Assembly: GCA_017607445.1 (NCBI GenBank)
Contig: JAEVHH010000001.1
Span: 5,394,001-5,458,000 of the forward strand
DNA length: 64,000 nucleotides
Direction of reading: 5' to 3'
DNA from: Histoplasma ohiense
Lineage: Eukaryota > Ascomycota > Eurotiomycetes > Onygenales > Ajellomycetaceae
Positions 44,342-54,288 of the stretch are shown here, in pieces. Every line of letters starts with the position of its first letter. Positions within the stretch are counted from its first letter, which is position 1. A program made the position numbers and the translations under genes. The notes below the pieces were generated by a model. It worked only from the letters and a program-made list of their open reading frames with translations, did no database searches and was not told the origin of the DNA.

Positions 44342-47300
44342 TCAGTGCAAACCATCCCACCCAACCCAACTCCGTGGCATAACCCTCCAAACCCGACACT
44401 CCCCACTCTTCAAATCACCCAGCTTAAAACTTTCAATTTTAACCTTCTTACTCTCCCTCCCCTGCTCCCACGCCCGAATCTTCTTCTTCGTACCATCCCA
44501 ATCAACAACAATACCCACATGGTCCGGTTTGCCCACGTCAGCACTGTACTTCTGATGCATCGTCCCGCGATGGCCCTGGAACCGCGCGTTGCGGAACGTG
44601 ACAATGTCGCCCGCGCGGATCTCATCGACCTGCTGCACGGAGGCGTTGGCGAGATTGGCGTAGACGAGGGAGCCGTAGGCGCGGGTGCCAATCGGCGGTA
44701 GCGCGTCGGAGAGAGGGTTTAGGAGAGACAATATGAGGCCGTGCGGCGTGCCGTCGCCAACTATGCTGTTTTGCTTCGCGGTGACTGCCTCGGAGATGCG
44801 GGTTCCGAATTGCTCGTGGGCGCTTTCGAGTTGATCTTGGCGCAGGCGCTGGGGAGGGGGTTCATGGCGTTGTTCAAGGATGGCGTCGACAGGGTTTTTG
44901 GAGTTGAATTGTACGGTTACGATGGTTTGTGAGTAATCCATGAAAAGTATGTAAACTGATTTGGAGACAGTAGTGTCGCCGCCACGGTTGGTCGGAGTCG
45001 ACTGTTCCATTTCGAAAAGTAGGTCGCGCCGTTTTTGGAAGACAGGCGGTGGTACGTGAGGTTGTGTCCACCAGAGGGAGCTGGCACCTAAGTCTACGTC
45101 ATTTGCAATATATCCTTGGTCTGCAGAGGGCCGGGGAAGGTCCATTGATCTGCGAGCGCTTGGTGGGGATCTGAGCGCATCCATGGACTGTCTCGGCGGG
45201 TTCCACGATGGGGGAGGCCCAGGAGTAGCCCTCTCAGTAGAGAGTGGTTGTTGTTGTTGTTGTGGTGGTGGTGGTGGCCGAGAGAGAGAGGCTGAATATA
45301 AATCGTCATCGTCGTCCTCAGCGGGCGGATTCTGCATTGGGAGGTTTAACTCGACTCGCGGGGCAGTAGGAGGCAAGCCAGGGCGTTCACTAGGAGGTAC
45401 GGGTGGGCGAGCACTATATCGGAATGGGTCGTAGTCCTCCCCATCATCCGCCTCATTTCCAGTTTGATCCTTAATGGGAGGCACTGGTGGAGGAGGGCCT
45501 CTAGGCATGTCTGTTGATCTTCGAGCATGTTTCGGTGGCTGAATTGGCGGTGGAGGAGGAACTGCACGAGGGGCGCTAGTGGGTGGAAGCGGAGGAGGCC
45601 GCATCTCCTGCGGGCTCCTAGGAGGCCGAGCAGAGAAATCATCGGTTACGATATCTTCATCGAAGCTTGAATCGCGCCCATGAGCCTTCAGCGCATCTTT
45701 GTGTTTGGCTCCAGACGCAATGTCCGTGTCATAATCTCCATCATACTCAGTAACTTCCTCCTCGCTGTCAAAGCCTCCTGATTTGGCAGTTGGAGTGGAG
45801 ACACCCATTCTGCTGTCACTAGTAGACTTGCGGCCTGGCATGGGTGGCGGAGGCGGCGGAGGGCGAGTGTGGCCGGGCGAAGGCAAAGGCGGATTGGTAA
45901 GGGGTATTGGCGGTGGGCCACGGCTGGCACGTTTTTCAGAACGCAGCGTTGATGATTTCAAACCTCCGGATGGCTCAAGACTGAACGATGGTCTGGGGGA
46001 CTCTGGGATCCCATTTCTGTCTGAAGGGTCAAAGGCATCTGAAGCCATATGTCCGGCGCCTTGAGGGGCAGAGAGTTCGTCATCAGATTCGCTACCGAGA
46101 CTAGGCGAAGCAATAGGTCTTGATTGCACTGTGGACGGTCGAGCTTCGAAAAATTTATTAGTATTAGGGAAATAAGGGGAAAAAAAGTATAGACGAACAA
46201 CTTACCCTCTGTTGGAACCGGGGAAGAAGGAGGCTCCATCGGAATTGGCGGTGGAATAGGCCTTGTAGTATTTGAAGGTTGTCCGGGCGCGGGCCGGTCT
46301 GCATCAAAAATTAGGTAATCATCCAGATATCAATCAATGTCTAAAATGGGAAGCATATTGTCTAAGTACCTTGAAGTGGGAGAGATGCCACCCTCTCTAA
46401 GGAGGCTGGCGGCACTTCAGCAAGGTGTTTGGGGACGTCTTCAACAGGTGGCTCCGTAGATCTCCGAAGGGGAGTTGACTGGACTTCCTGTTCTTCCTCC
46501 TCTCGTACTTCTGAACTTGGCTCGGCGGTCTTCTTGGAATGCATTCCCGGGAAACCCATCAGAGGTACGGGAGGAGCATGCATTGAAGAAGGATGATGTT
46601 GGTCTTCAGAAGGCTTCTTCTCGGAATCTGCCGCGGTTGTTTTCGGCTTTCGAAATCCGCCAGCTGGCGGCAGTCCTCCGGGAGGGCCAAACATTCCCAT
46701 CATGCCCATACCTCCACTCATTTTAGCCATACGTTCACGAATCTCCATACGCCGTCGAATCTCAGGGTCTATTTCATCCTCCTCCTCCTCCTCCTCCTCC
46801 CCTTCATCCTCACCCTTCCCCTCACCCTCACCGTCTGGAGCCTGTTTGGAATGTGACGTATGCTTCTTACTCGATTCTCGATGTTTTTCGTCCATGTCCT
46901 CTCTTCCCGTAGACGCTTCATCGGCCTCTTCGGTATCTCCAGCACCAGAATTATCCGCATCGTTAGTATCACTGGTGAGCTCCCTGGAGGGTTGCGTAGG
47001 AGAGCGCGTTCTGTCCGGTGATTGGGGTGCCTCATGGGTGGAAGACGTAACGTGGGAATCCTTGGCCGTTTCCGAAGTTTCAGTCCTTTCTAACTCAGCA
47101 CCATGGACAAAGCCAGCTTGTTCCGTCCTTTCCTGAGACTCCACACGCTTTTTTGGAGGTTTCTTGGGCTTCTCCTTTTTCTGAGCAGCTTCTGCATGGC
47201 GTGCCGCCTGCTCAAGTTGTTGCTTTTGTAGTAGTGCAATCCTCTCTTTTAGACTTGTAGGCTTTGGCTGGTCTTCCGTCCCATCAGGTGTATCTGCAGA

Positions 47301-48095
47301 TATAATGGGCCGCTCCGATGGGGGCTTATCATGGCTATTACGCTCCACAATATCCGGGTCTTCTTCTCTTCTATATATCTTCTGTGGCTGCTCCATCGGC
47401 GGTGGCACATAAGCGTTTCTGCTCGGAGGAGGAGCAATGAACGGCTTCTTGATAAAAGAGGCGGATGAAGGTGGCTTATTCGGGTCGAATGGGGTAATAG
47501 GAGCAGCTGCAGGCTTATTAAATGCGGCGATACGGTCTTTAAATGAGGAACCCGTAGGTTTTTCCGCTACTGTGGGAGGCGGACCCTTCGACGCTGACTT
47601 TTGCACTGGTTGTGGAACCTCAGCGGGCTCTGGCGAACGTGGAGCAACCGGCGTAATAGAAGTGGCTTGGGCAGCTGTCACCGGTTGTGGCCCTGGAGGT
47701 AGCGGAGATTCCGCTGCTGCCTTTGGAATTTGTGCTTCTTCAAATTCTGGTTCAGCTCGTTCATTTTGGATCCTAGGGGATGCTGGTGCAGGGGCAGTAG
47801 CGAGAGTGGATTCCGTCGGAGGAGAGGTAGCAGCAACGGGAATTTCTGGTTCTTTTCTGGGCCTCGACGGCCTTGTAGGTCGAGGCGGTGCGGGAGGTTC
47901 ATATCTCTCCACAAAATTCCGGGGGAAAATGCCTTCCTTCTTGGAACCCGACTCATCCACGTATTCCCCAAAATACCAGTCATCATCCTCCTCCGCAGTT
48001 ACCTTGATGATCTGGTCGACTGAAAAATTAAGATCATCCTCGTGCTCGGATGTGTATTCAAACACCGCCTTGACCGTGAACGGAACACCGGACAT
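44342..48095 (-). CDS. BBC1: BBC1/MTI1-type SH3 protein of actin patches, 3 exons
   Basis: Minus-strand exons 48095-46370, 46298-46206 and 46143-44342 give 1206 residues (S. cerevisiae Bbc1 1157). Residues 4-64 are an SH3 domain: AVFEYTSEHEDDLNF, EDDDWYFGEY and EGIFPRNFVE carry the ALYDY-like, Trp and PxxF positions. A long disordered middle has PPPPPP and P-rich stretches, an E-rich run and the conserved RERMAKMSGGMGMMGMFGPP motif. The last 250 residues form the BBC1 C-terminal domain (SSLWWTQPHVPP, KSVYILFMDYSQTIVTVQF, RAGDIVTFRNARFQGHRG, DHVGIVVDWDG). Bbc1 binds type I myosin tails and Las17/WASP at endocytic patches and restrains actin assembly. The start is ATG 48095 (MSGVPFTVKAVFEY); upstream in-frame sequence has no ATG. 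Short introns of 71 and 62 nt are GT-AG and keep phase. Confidence 0.9.
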
Positions 48096-49603
48096 TTGGT
48101 TGGACACTGTATTCACCTCGCGAAAAACAGCACTGAATTGGAATCGAAAAAGGAAAAAAAATAAAAAGAAAGGAATGCGAGGAGCGCGGGGCGTAGTTTC
48201 GGTTTCTCGCTGGACAAAGCAATTAAGGGGTTAGCGGGGCCGATGACTTCAGCTGTTCCCTTTTTTGAACCCAAGGCTGCAGATGGCAACAGGAACATCA
48301 ACAAAGCACCAAAATAAGTTTCCGCAGAGGATGAATTATTTGATTAAGGATTCTTCGTTGCGCAGGATATGCTTAGGGGCTGAAACAGTAGAACTTCATG
48401 AAGCCTAAACCACGTCAGCAGCGAAGACAAGGTTGGCTGGCAGCTAAAATATCATCTCTAAACAAGAGTACTTAATCGGGGTCAAGACGAGGCGGGGGGG
48501 AAGGACGCTCACCAGCAGAGTTGAGAGACGGAACCGAAAGTTTACGGAATCAGAGAGGTTTATTACGCCAAAAACATTTAAGATTAGAGGAGAAAGGAAC
48601 GTAGGAATGCAGGTGGTATCTGGCGGGACAGCGGGAGAGTGTCGACAGCCCACTTTGTGTACTTTACATTGATGATGGCCTTGGGGAACGAGTGGCGGCG
48701 CGGTTTGTAAGCTGTGGCTGGTGCGGGTCGTTTTAGTTGAACGTGGTTAATAAAAAGTTGAACATGGTTAATTTTTCGGGCCGGAATAACCTTCGCTGTG
48801 GTTTTGACCATAAACCATGTCAACCACCCCATTAAAATTACACACGCTAGCCATTTCACAATACATATCTCACACATCTTCAAATGCATCGGACACAGTG
48901 ATTTTATCATATTTCTCAGAGCTCTATTCCTTAGATAACCTGGATTCTAACTCTAAATCACTAATTCTAACTCATAACTACTTTTCAGATGTTAAAGAGT
49001 CTCAGATGTTGAAGTAGAAGAACTAAATGAGAGCTGATTAGTAATATACAGTGATGTGTAAAACATGTTTAGTGAGTGTAAATTTTAGTGAGAAGTCATG
49101 AGCTGAGCATGGTTTCTTTTTTAGACCCACTTGTTTTAAACCATGTTCAACTTTTCATAAACCACGTTCAACTGTAACCCGGTTGAGGGCGTCCACGCCA
49201 CTTTCCACCACCGACGTAGATGCCCCAAGACGAGCAGGTCGACCCCTCTGGCGATGTCTGTTTCTGTTCCTGCTTGATTGCCAGTTTTCAATGCTGACAT
49301 TTCTGCCTATAGGCTACTGAAACAACAGCGGGACCTCTACAGCTATTTCCCAGGGAAACTTGAATGCAGATGATATCCAACTAGCTGCTAGCAGCATGGT
49401 TGTGTTGGATTCCTGTCCTATTCTGACGGGCAGAAAAAATTGCTCCTGTTGATATTGATACCTACACCTCGTCGTATCGACCCATCAAGAGGCTAACTGG
49501 TCGAGGAAGAGAGGGAAGAGGAAGCAAAAAAGGAGTAAAATAAGCCCACATTCCCGCAGCTGATTGATCCGCTTCTGTCTCCTACCAGCATATACAGGAC
49601 AAT
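48096..49603. promoter_or_regulatory. Divergent upstream region BBC1 / RTR1 with MITE insertion
   Basis: 1.5 kb between divergent start codons. It holds the MITE-like element at 48734-49176 (separate entry). The rest has only short frames without motifs. Confidence 0.6.
48734..49176. mobile_element. MITE-like element, ~440 bp, with terminal inverted repeats
   Basis: Left end GTTGAACGTGGTTAATAAAA with AGTTGAACATGGTTAA matches the reverse complement of the right end (GTTGAACGTGGTTTATGAAA with AGTTGAACATGGTTTA) over about 37 bp with few differences. Each terminal repeat contains two copies of the word AGTTGAACrTGGTT. TA dinucleotides flank both ends, as expected for a Tc1/mariner/pogo (Fot1-like) target duplication; the right end begins CAGTTG while the left seems to have lost the C. 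The interior (48780-49120) is AT-rich with no coding frame, so mobilisation would need a transposase supplied elsewhere. It lies between BBC1 and RTR1. Confidence 0.82.
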
Positions 49604-50761
49604 ATGTCCAACAATCTCGCGCCTCAAGAGTCCTCCAACGCGAAATCATCACTCCCCTCAATCCACGCCTCTCTCGCTAAAGAAGCCCTACCGTCCGCAA
49701 ACACAAATCCCTCTCCCACAGCAACAACAACCACCTTTGCCAGGCGGAAAGCCATAACGAAACACCGCAAACCAGCTCCGGACCCCCGTCATCTAGCTAT
49801 AGCCCTCCACCACGCCCGTCAGATCCAAGCCCGCAAAGACACTGAGGCTATCATCCTCTCCCGCATCGAAGAGCTCCTCTCCTTCCCCAGTTCCCCAATT
49901 GCCTTAGCATCTTCCCCGCTCCCCGAAGATGTCAAAGCTTTCAAAGAAGCCCTCATCCCTTTCCAGCCGTCCGACTATGACAATCTCATCTTAGAGCGGA
50001 ACATTGACGGCCGCTGTGGCTACGCCCTTTGTGCTAATGAACATCGGAAGGAAGATCCCCGGGCGAGGTTCAGGGTTGTGTGGGGGAAGAAGGGAAGCGG
50101 GCCTGGCGGCCGCGGAAAGGAGATGAAGGTTGTCCCGAAGGAGCAGATTGAGAAGTGGTGTTCAGACGAGTGTGCGGAGCGGGCTATGTACATTCGTGTA
50201 CAGTTGATTCAGCAACCGGCATGGGAGAGGACACCTGCCGCGCTGGGACAGGCACCAACGGAGCAGATTTTGCTGTTGGAGGAAGGACGGGCGAGGCGGG
50301 AGAAGAATAGGACGAAGGGGAAGGAGAGTGAAATAGGGAAAAGGGAGGTTTTGCAAGGAGATCAGGTAGAGATGGCGAATGATGTCGAGGAAGCTATGCG
50401 CCTGCTGGTGATTAGGGATAAGAGTCTGGAACCCGAGGCGATTATGGATGGAATGGGTCGGTTGGCGGTCCATGATGATGATGAACCTGGTCAGGGTGTG
50501 CTGGCTATGGAAAGGGGAGATGGAACTCCGCATCACCGCGGGTTGGATGCTGGGCGGGTTGGTGTGAATATTTTTGAGAAACAACACTCTCCGCATCTAG
50601 AAGCTGCAGTTGCCATGGTTCAACCTCCGTCCTCACGCGCGGAAGATTTACATGGTGGCTCAATCGAAGGCTTTAAGCCAACGAGGCAACTTGGTAACGC
50701 GAGGCCGGATGCGTCAAATGACGATGATAATGAAGATGATGATATCCTCCCTACAATTTAA
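49604..50761 (+). CDS. RTR1: RTR1-family RNA polymerase II CTD phosphatase, single exon
   Basis: An uninterrupted 385-residue frame. The family core is at residues about 70-215: LAIALHHARQIQARKDTEAI, FQPSDYDNLILERNIDGRCG, YALCANEHRKEDPRARFRVV and WCSDECAERAMYIRVQL. The Cys residues of CGYALC and the CSDEC pair are the family's zinc ligands (C-x4-C ... C-x3-C). Rtr1/RPAP2 proteins remove Ser5 phosphate from the RNA polymerase II CTD during the initiation-to-elongation transition and also help import the polymerase. The C-terminal 170 residues are charged and poorly conserved, ending in an acidic DDDNEDDD run. The N-terminus is S/T-rich. Divergent from BBC1. The start has context GACAATATGTCC, and no upstream ATG is in frame. 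Confidence 0.9.
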   Translation: MSNNLAPQESSNAKSSLPSIHASLAKEALPSANTNPSPTATTTTFARRKAITKHRKPAPDPRHLAIALHHARQIQARKDTEAIILSRIEELLSFPSSPIALASSPLPEDVKAFKEALIPFQPSDYDNLILERNIDGRCGYALCANEHRKEDPRARFRVVWGKKGSGPGGRGKEMKVVPKEQIEKWCSDECAERAMYIRVQLIQQPAWERTPAALGQAPTEQILLLEEGRARREKNRTKGKESEIGKREVLQGDQVEMANDVEEAMRLLVIRDKSLEPEAIMDGMGRLAVHDDDEPGQGVLAMERGDGTPHHRGLDAGRVGVNIFEKQHSPHLEAAVAMVQPPSSRAEDLHGGSIEGFKPTRQLGNARPDASNDDDNEDDDILPTI

Positions 50762-51433
50762 GACGTGCCATATCGTGTTTCGCATTGAGTCGGGCATTTT
50801 GAAGGGACACTATTCTAGAGCCCACTACCAAGGGACGTTACGAGAGAGAGTGAAAGGAGGTGAAAGGAGGTCAAGGAGGCCTTGTGTTTGAATAAGGATA
50901 GCGTCTACATTTTTGAGTCTAGTACATGTCAATCGATGTATCAATTGATCACAGACCTGCCTTTTTCGTCAATTCGAACATCAATCTCACCAACTTCATG
51001 CCTCATAGGCTGAAGCAATAGTCAGACTAGAGTGGCACACGGCGTTATCCCACCCACCTTCTGACAGATGTTGGGGAAACGTCGGAAGAGAAAACGGAAG
51101 AACAAATATTGGCAATCAAGCGTCATCCGTGAAGAATCAGCGACACCTTGTCTTGAGAATAGATATATTTTATATTTCTTTTCTGGTTTTGTCGTGCGTT
51201 AACATGCAATATGAGAATTCGTAGGAAAAAAGAAAAAAAAGACTTATGGGATAGATCCATTGACGGAGGTGAATCACCACGTCGCATTTCCCCCTTTTTT
51301 CAATCCGTGCGGTCCTCGACTAAATATAGAAATAAAACGAGGGAGAAAAACGCCTTCCATTCCGTAATTGCATGCCATCTTTAGATTAAAACCATTATTA
51401 ACAAACAATTCTTTCCATATAAACGGGGAGAAT
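50762..51433. other. Convergent 3' flanks of RTR1 and RPS17
   Basis: About 670 nt between converging genes. A/T-rich after 51160. No gene or RNA is seen. Confidence 0.5.
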
Positions 51434-52086
51434 TTAACGAGCACCGCCAAAGCGGCGAGGGCGGCTATCGGTCGTCTGCTGGCTGACTGGAACAACGTTG
51501 ACTTTGAGGGTATCGAACTAAACGAAACCAGAAAAATAGAAGTTAGAAAATAGTGCGCAAAAATTCGCAGAGTCTTTGAAAAAAACTTACACCAAGGCTC
51601 TTGAGCAGGTCCTTGGTGTCGGCATCGACATCCAGCTGTCCGCTCTCAGACTGCGAAACGTCCAAAGCAGAGATCTCGGGGACGTATTGATCCTTGCGCT
51701 CACGCTCCTCTTCCTGAAGCTTGAAGGAAATGCCACGGACGGGGCCACGCTGGATACGCTTCATCAAGTGGGTGGTATAACCGGCGATCTACGCAAAGTA
51801 AAAGTTTAGAATTCCAACCATCATCAGTTCATTGTGCGATAGCTTGGCGTAGCACACCTTGTTTCGAAGACGCTTAGAGGCAATGATAGCGATTTCATCG
51901 CAGATGCGCTTGTTGGTCTCGAAATCGAGAGTGAGCTTAGGATAGTAGCGCTCGATGATGACCTTAGCGGACTTCTTGACGGTCTATTGAGGTCGTGGTT
52001 AGCGACTAAACGGTTCCTTTAATTGTAAAAGTAAGGAATTGGATCTCTCAGCTATCCTTTCTTACCTTAGTGCGGACGCGACCCAT
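51434..52086 (-). CDS. RPS17: 40S ribosomal protein S17 (eS17), 4 exons
   Basis: Minus-strand exons 52086-52066, 51983-51858, 51788-51591 and 51517-51434 (stop TAA) give 142 residues. The protein begins MGRVRTK|TVKKSAKVIIERYYPKLT and continues LDFETNKRICDEIAIIASKR, IAGYTTHLMKRIQRGPVRGI and DADTKDLLKSLG, ending RPRRFGGAR. These are the eS17 blocks; yeast Rps17 is 136 residues. It lies on the beak/head side of the 40S subunit. Exon 1 codes only seven residues, a layout common for fungal ribosomal protein genes. All introns are phase 0 GT-AG. The promoter carries the word TAGGGCACA at -100, shared with RPS14, and a TCACGTGA palindrome just upstream. Confidence 0.97.
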
Positions 52087-52397
52087 TTTTGCGGTTGTTG
52101 ATGTGTTGGTTGGGGTTCGAAAGTTGTGGGCGGGACGAGGAGAGGAAAAGAAAGCAGCTTGGAATTCTCGATGTTGGCTTAATTGTGTGCCCTATATCAC
52201 GTGATCAAAGAACAGCTTTTTAGAGCTAAACACTACTGATATATAAATATATATACACCTGGATGTAGAAAGAAAGAAAAAATAAACTCCATTGCAAAGA
52301 AATCTACAGAAGGTGCTGAGAAATACGTTTAGGAATGATGCGAAAATAAAAGAACAACTCAACCTTCCGTTGTATTGTACATCTCAGAGGTTATATC
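52087..52397. promoter_or_regulatory. RPS17 promoter / MRP51 3' flank
   Basis: 311 nt. It holds TGTGCCCTA at 52186-52194 (gene-sense TAGGGCACA) and a TCACGTGA palindrome at 52197-52204, an E-box (Cbf1/bHLH type). A TA-rich stretch follows at 52240-52256. Confidence 0.6.
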
Positions 52398-53801
52398 TCA
52401 GATAGAACTCGACTTCGACTCTTTCGACTCTTTGAGGATGTTTAGTATGTCTTGCGGGCTGCTGCCTATGGTTTCTCCCGCCGTACCCCGATTCACAGAC
52501 CTTTTCGGGGCTAACTCCTCGAACGTCCTTTGAGTGCCACGTACGTAGTCCGGTAGCGGCTCTGCTTCAGGGAGACCGCCATGAAGCGCTTTAGCAGTAT
52601 CTGATGCTCGATCAATTGCAAGAGAGATTTTGCCTTCTGAGGTTACCGAGGCACGCACGGGATGGACCCAGTACTTAGCTCCTCCAGGGACATCAGGGTC
52701 AAAATCGGTGATCCCCCCAGGGCCATTGTGCTCCTTAAAAGCATGACTATTGACGTCTTCTGTGACTATACCTCCTACTCCAACTACAGCTTTGTAAGCA
52801 TTTCCTCTGTGTCGGCGTTTTGGTCGAAGGATACGTGCCGGAACGGGTCGGGGATGCTTTTGTGGCCCAACAACGGGGTGGTTGACTATGTGAGCGCCCG
52901 TGCGTAGATAGGACAAGCCTGCGGAAGGATGAGTCTGAGGTGGCCCCCGGCGGCCATACTCCGCAGATGAAGCTTCGGAGGGTGCTGAACTCCAACTGCT
53001 AAGATGGATGCGGTGGCTAGGTGTCTGAGGAGGCGGAGGTAGGTCCAAAAACTTGGAAATTATAGGTCCCAAAGCTGTAGGATCGGCTCTCAAAGTTCTT
53101 AGCGCGGCCTGGAATTCCTCCTCACTGATACTTGAGGGACTTTGTAAACCGTCAAGACTTTCCCCTCCCTCCCGGGCTTTGCGTCTCGCATCGGCTAATT
53201 TCCCCTCCGCAACGAGCTGTCGAAGGGTCTTCATAAATTCTGGCTTTCGGCGGCGGATGGATGTTAGATACCGATTGAATTCAATATCTGTTTGACCAGC
53301 TAGCCACGGTCCACCAAATCTGAATCGCTTAGAATTAGGGGATGCGGCGTTGGGAGTTTGATGTGTATTATCGATTCTAGATTCGAAAACACTCTCATGA
53401 TTTCCCCCACCAACCTGTATCGCAATTCCGTTGTTCTTGGGTAGAGACATTGGCAGCGAAAGTTCCTGCCATTTCGTTAGGGTCTTGACATGGTCTCCAG
53501 CAGATTCGAAATCGGTGATATGCTCAAACGTGTCAAGAGCATTGATGCGAACTACGGGCGTCGATGAACTCTGTATCGTGGACTTTGCTGGTAGTGGTCG
53601 CTTGAGACCCCAATCGCCCCTTGCTAGGGAAGAATCTGGGGTAACGATTGCAGCGCGGATAGGATAAGGAAGAGTAGCTGTATCGGATTCGGTGATTTGG
53701 CTGGAGGATGCAGTTTGGGTTGGAGGGGATAGGGTTGGGGGAAGCGCAAATAGTCGAGATTTGCGAAACAAATTCGCCGTCGGAGACAGCCTGACTGCCA
53801 T
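52398..53801 (-). CDS. MRP51: Mitochondrial small ribosomal subunit protein MRP51 (bS1m)
   Basis: Single exon, 467 residues. The N-terminus MAVRLSPTANLFRKSRLFAL is basic and hydrophobic, a mitochondrial presequence. The conserved N-terminal block of fungal Mrp51 follows: TATLPYPIRAAIVTPDSSLA, RGDWGLKRPLP, VVRINALDTFEHITDFESA, and later FGGPWLAGQTDIEFNRYL and LTKWQEL. The C-terminal half (PVPARILRPKRRHRGNAYKA, VGVGGIVTEDVNSHAFKEHN, GGAKYWVHPVRASVTSEGKI) is also typical. Yeast Mrp51 acts at the mitochondrial mRNA exit side and is needed for translation of COX2 and COX3 leaders. It is divergent from TOR across 487 bp. Confidence 0.88.
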   Translation of the reverse strand: MAVRLSPTANLFRKSRLFALPPTLSPPTQTASSSQITESDTATLPYPIRAAIVTPDSSLARGDWGLKRPLPAKSTIQSSSTPVVRINALDTFEHITDFESAGDHVKTLTKWQELSLPMSLPKNNGIAIQVGGGNHESVFESRIDNTHQTPNAASPNSKRFRFGGPWLAGQTDIEFNRYLTSIRRRKPEFMKTLRQLVAEGKLADARRKAREGGESLDGLQSPSSISEEEFQAALRTLRADPTALGPIISKFLDLPPPPQTPSHRIHLSSWSSAPSEASSAEYGRRGPPQTHPSAGLSYLRTGAHIVNHPVVGPQKHPRPVPARILRPKRRHRGNAYKAVVGVGGIVTEDVNSHAFKEHNGPGGITDFDPDVPGGAKYWVHPVRASVTSEGKISLAIDRASDTAKALHGGLPEAEPLPDYVRGTQRTFEELAPKRSVNRGTAGETIGSSPQDILNILKESKESKSSSI

Positions 53802-54288
53802 TGTTGCCTCAGCGCTTTTTCAATCCGCTGACGGTTGGAGTGTCATCAAGAAGACTGGAATTGAAGATGGTATTTGAGGTGAGGATTTTCGTACGGTTGG
53901 TCTAATAAACCGCTAACGCAGAATTATATAGTATCTCTAGAGGTTTGAGCACCCTTCTCAAACCCATAAAATTAGGTCCAAGAATCGTGGAATTTATGTC
54001 TGTGATGATTTCTACAAAGATGTACCCTAAAGATTGGCTTAGTATAATATATGCTTGTATGAGAGGGATATGATTTCTGATGCTAGTATCACATCGGAAA
54101 TGGAGCACCCTCAGTCACGGGATTTTAGCCTCATCGCTGGATCTCGCAACGACAACTATCTCTCACCCCAAAACTAACAGGGACTTCTTCACCTATGGAA
54201 GCACCAGTAAACTTTGATGTATATCTTCGTATAACTTACTTGCATGAGGCAAATGCCACATGCTAGTCCTCGAAATTAGTTGCCCATC
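53802..54288. promoter_or_regulatory. Divergent promoter region MRP51 / TOR
   Basis: 487 bp between the divergent starts of a mitochondrial ribosomal protein gene and the TOR kinase gene. AT-rich in the middle (53925-54070). No individual element is recognised. Confidence 0.5.

Noticed and set aside
48096..48116. Seven-residue N-terminal extension of BBC1 from a GTG codon
   Set aside because: GTG is not expected as a nuclear fungal start; the ATG at 48095 begins the conserved SH3 region.
47437..48234. 265-codon plus-strand open frame opposite BBC1
   Set aside because: It is the exact antisense shadow of the proline- and alanine-rich BBC1 exon 1 (Gly/Ala/Ser-rich translation), with no family motif. 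BBC1 has an SH3 domain in the opposite frame.
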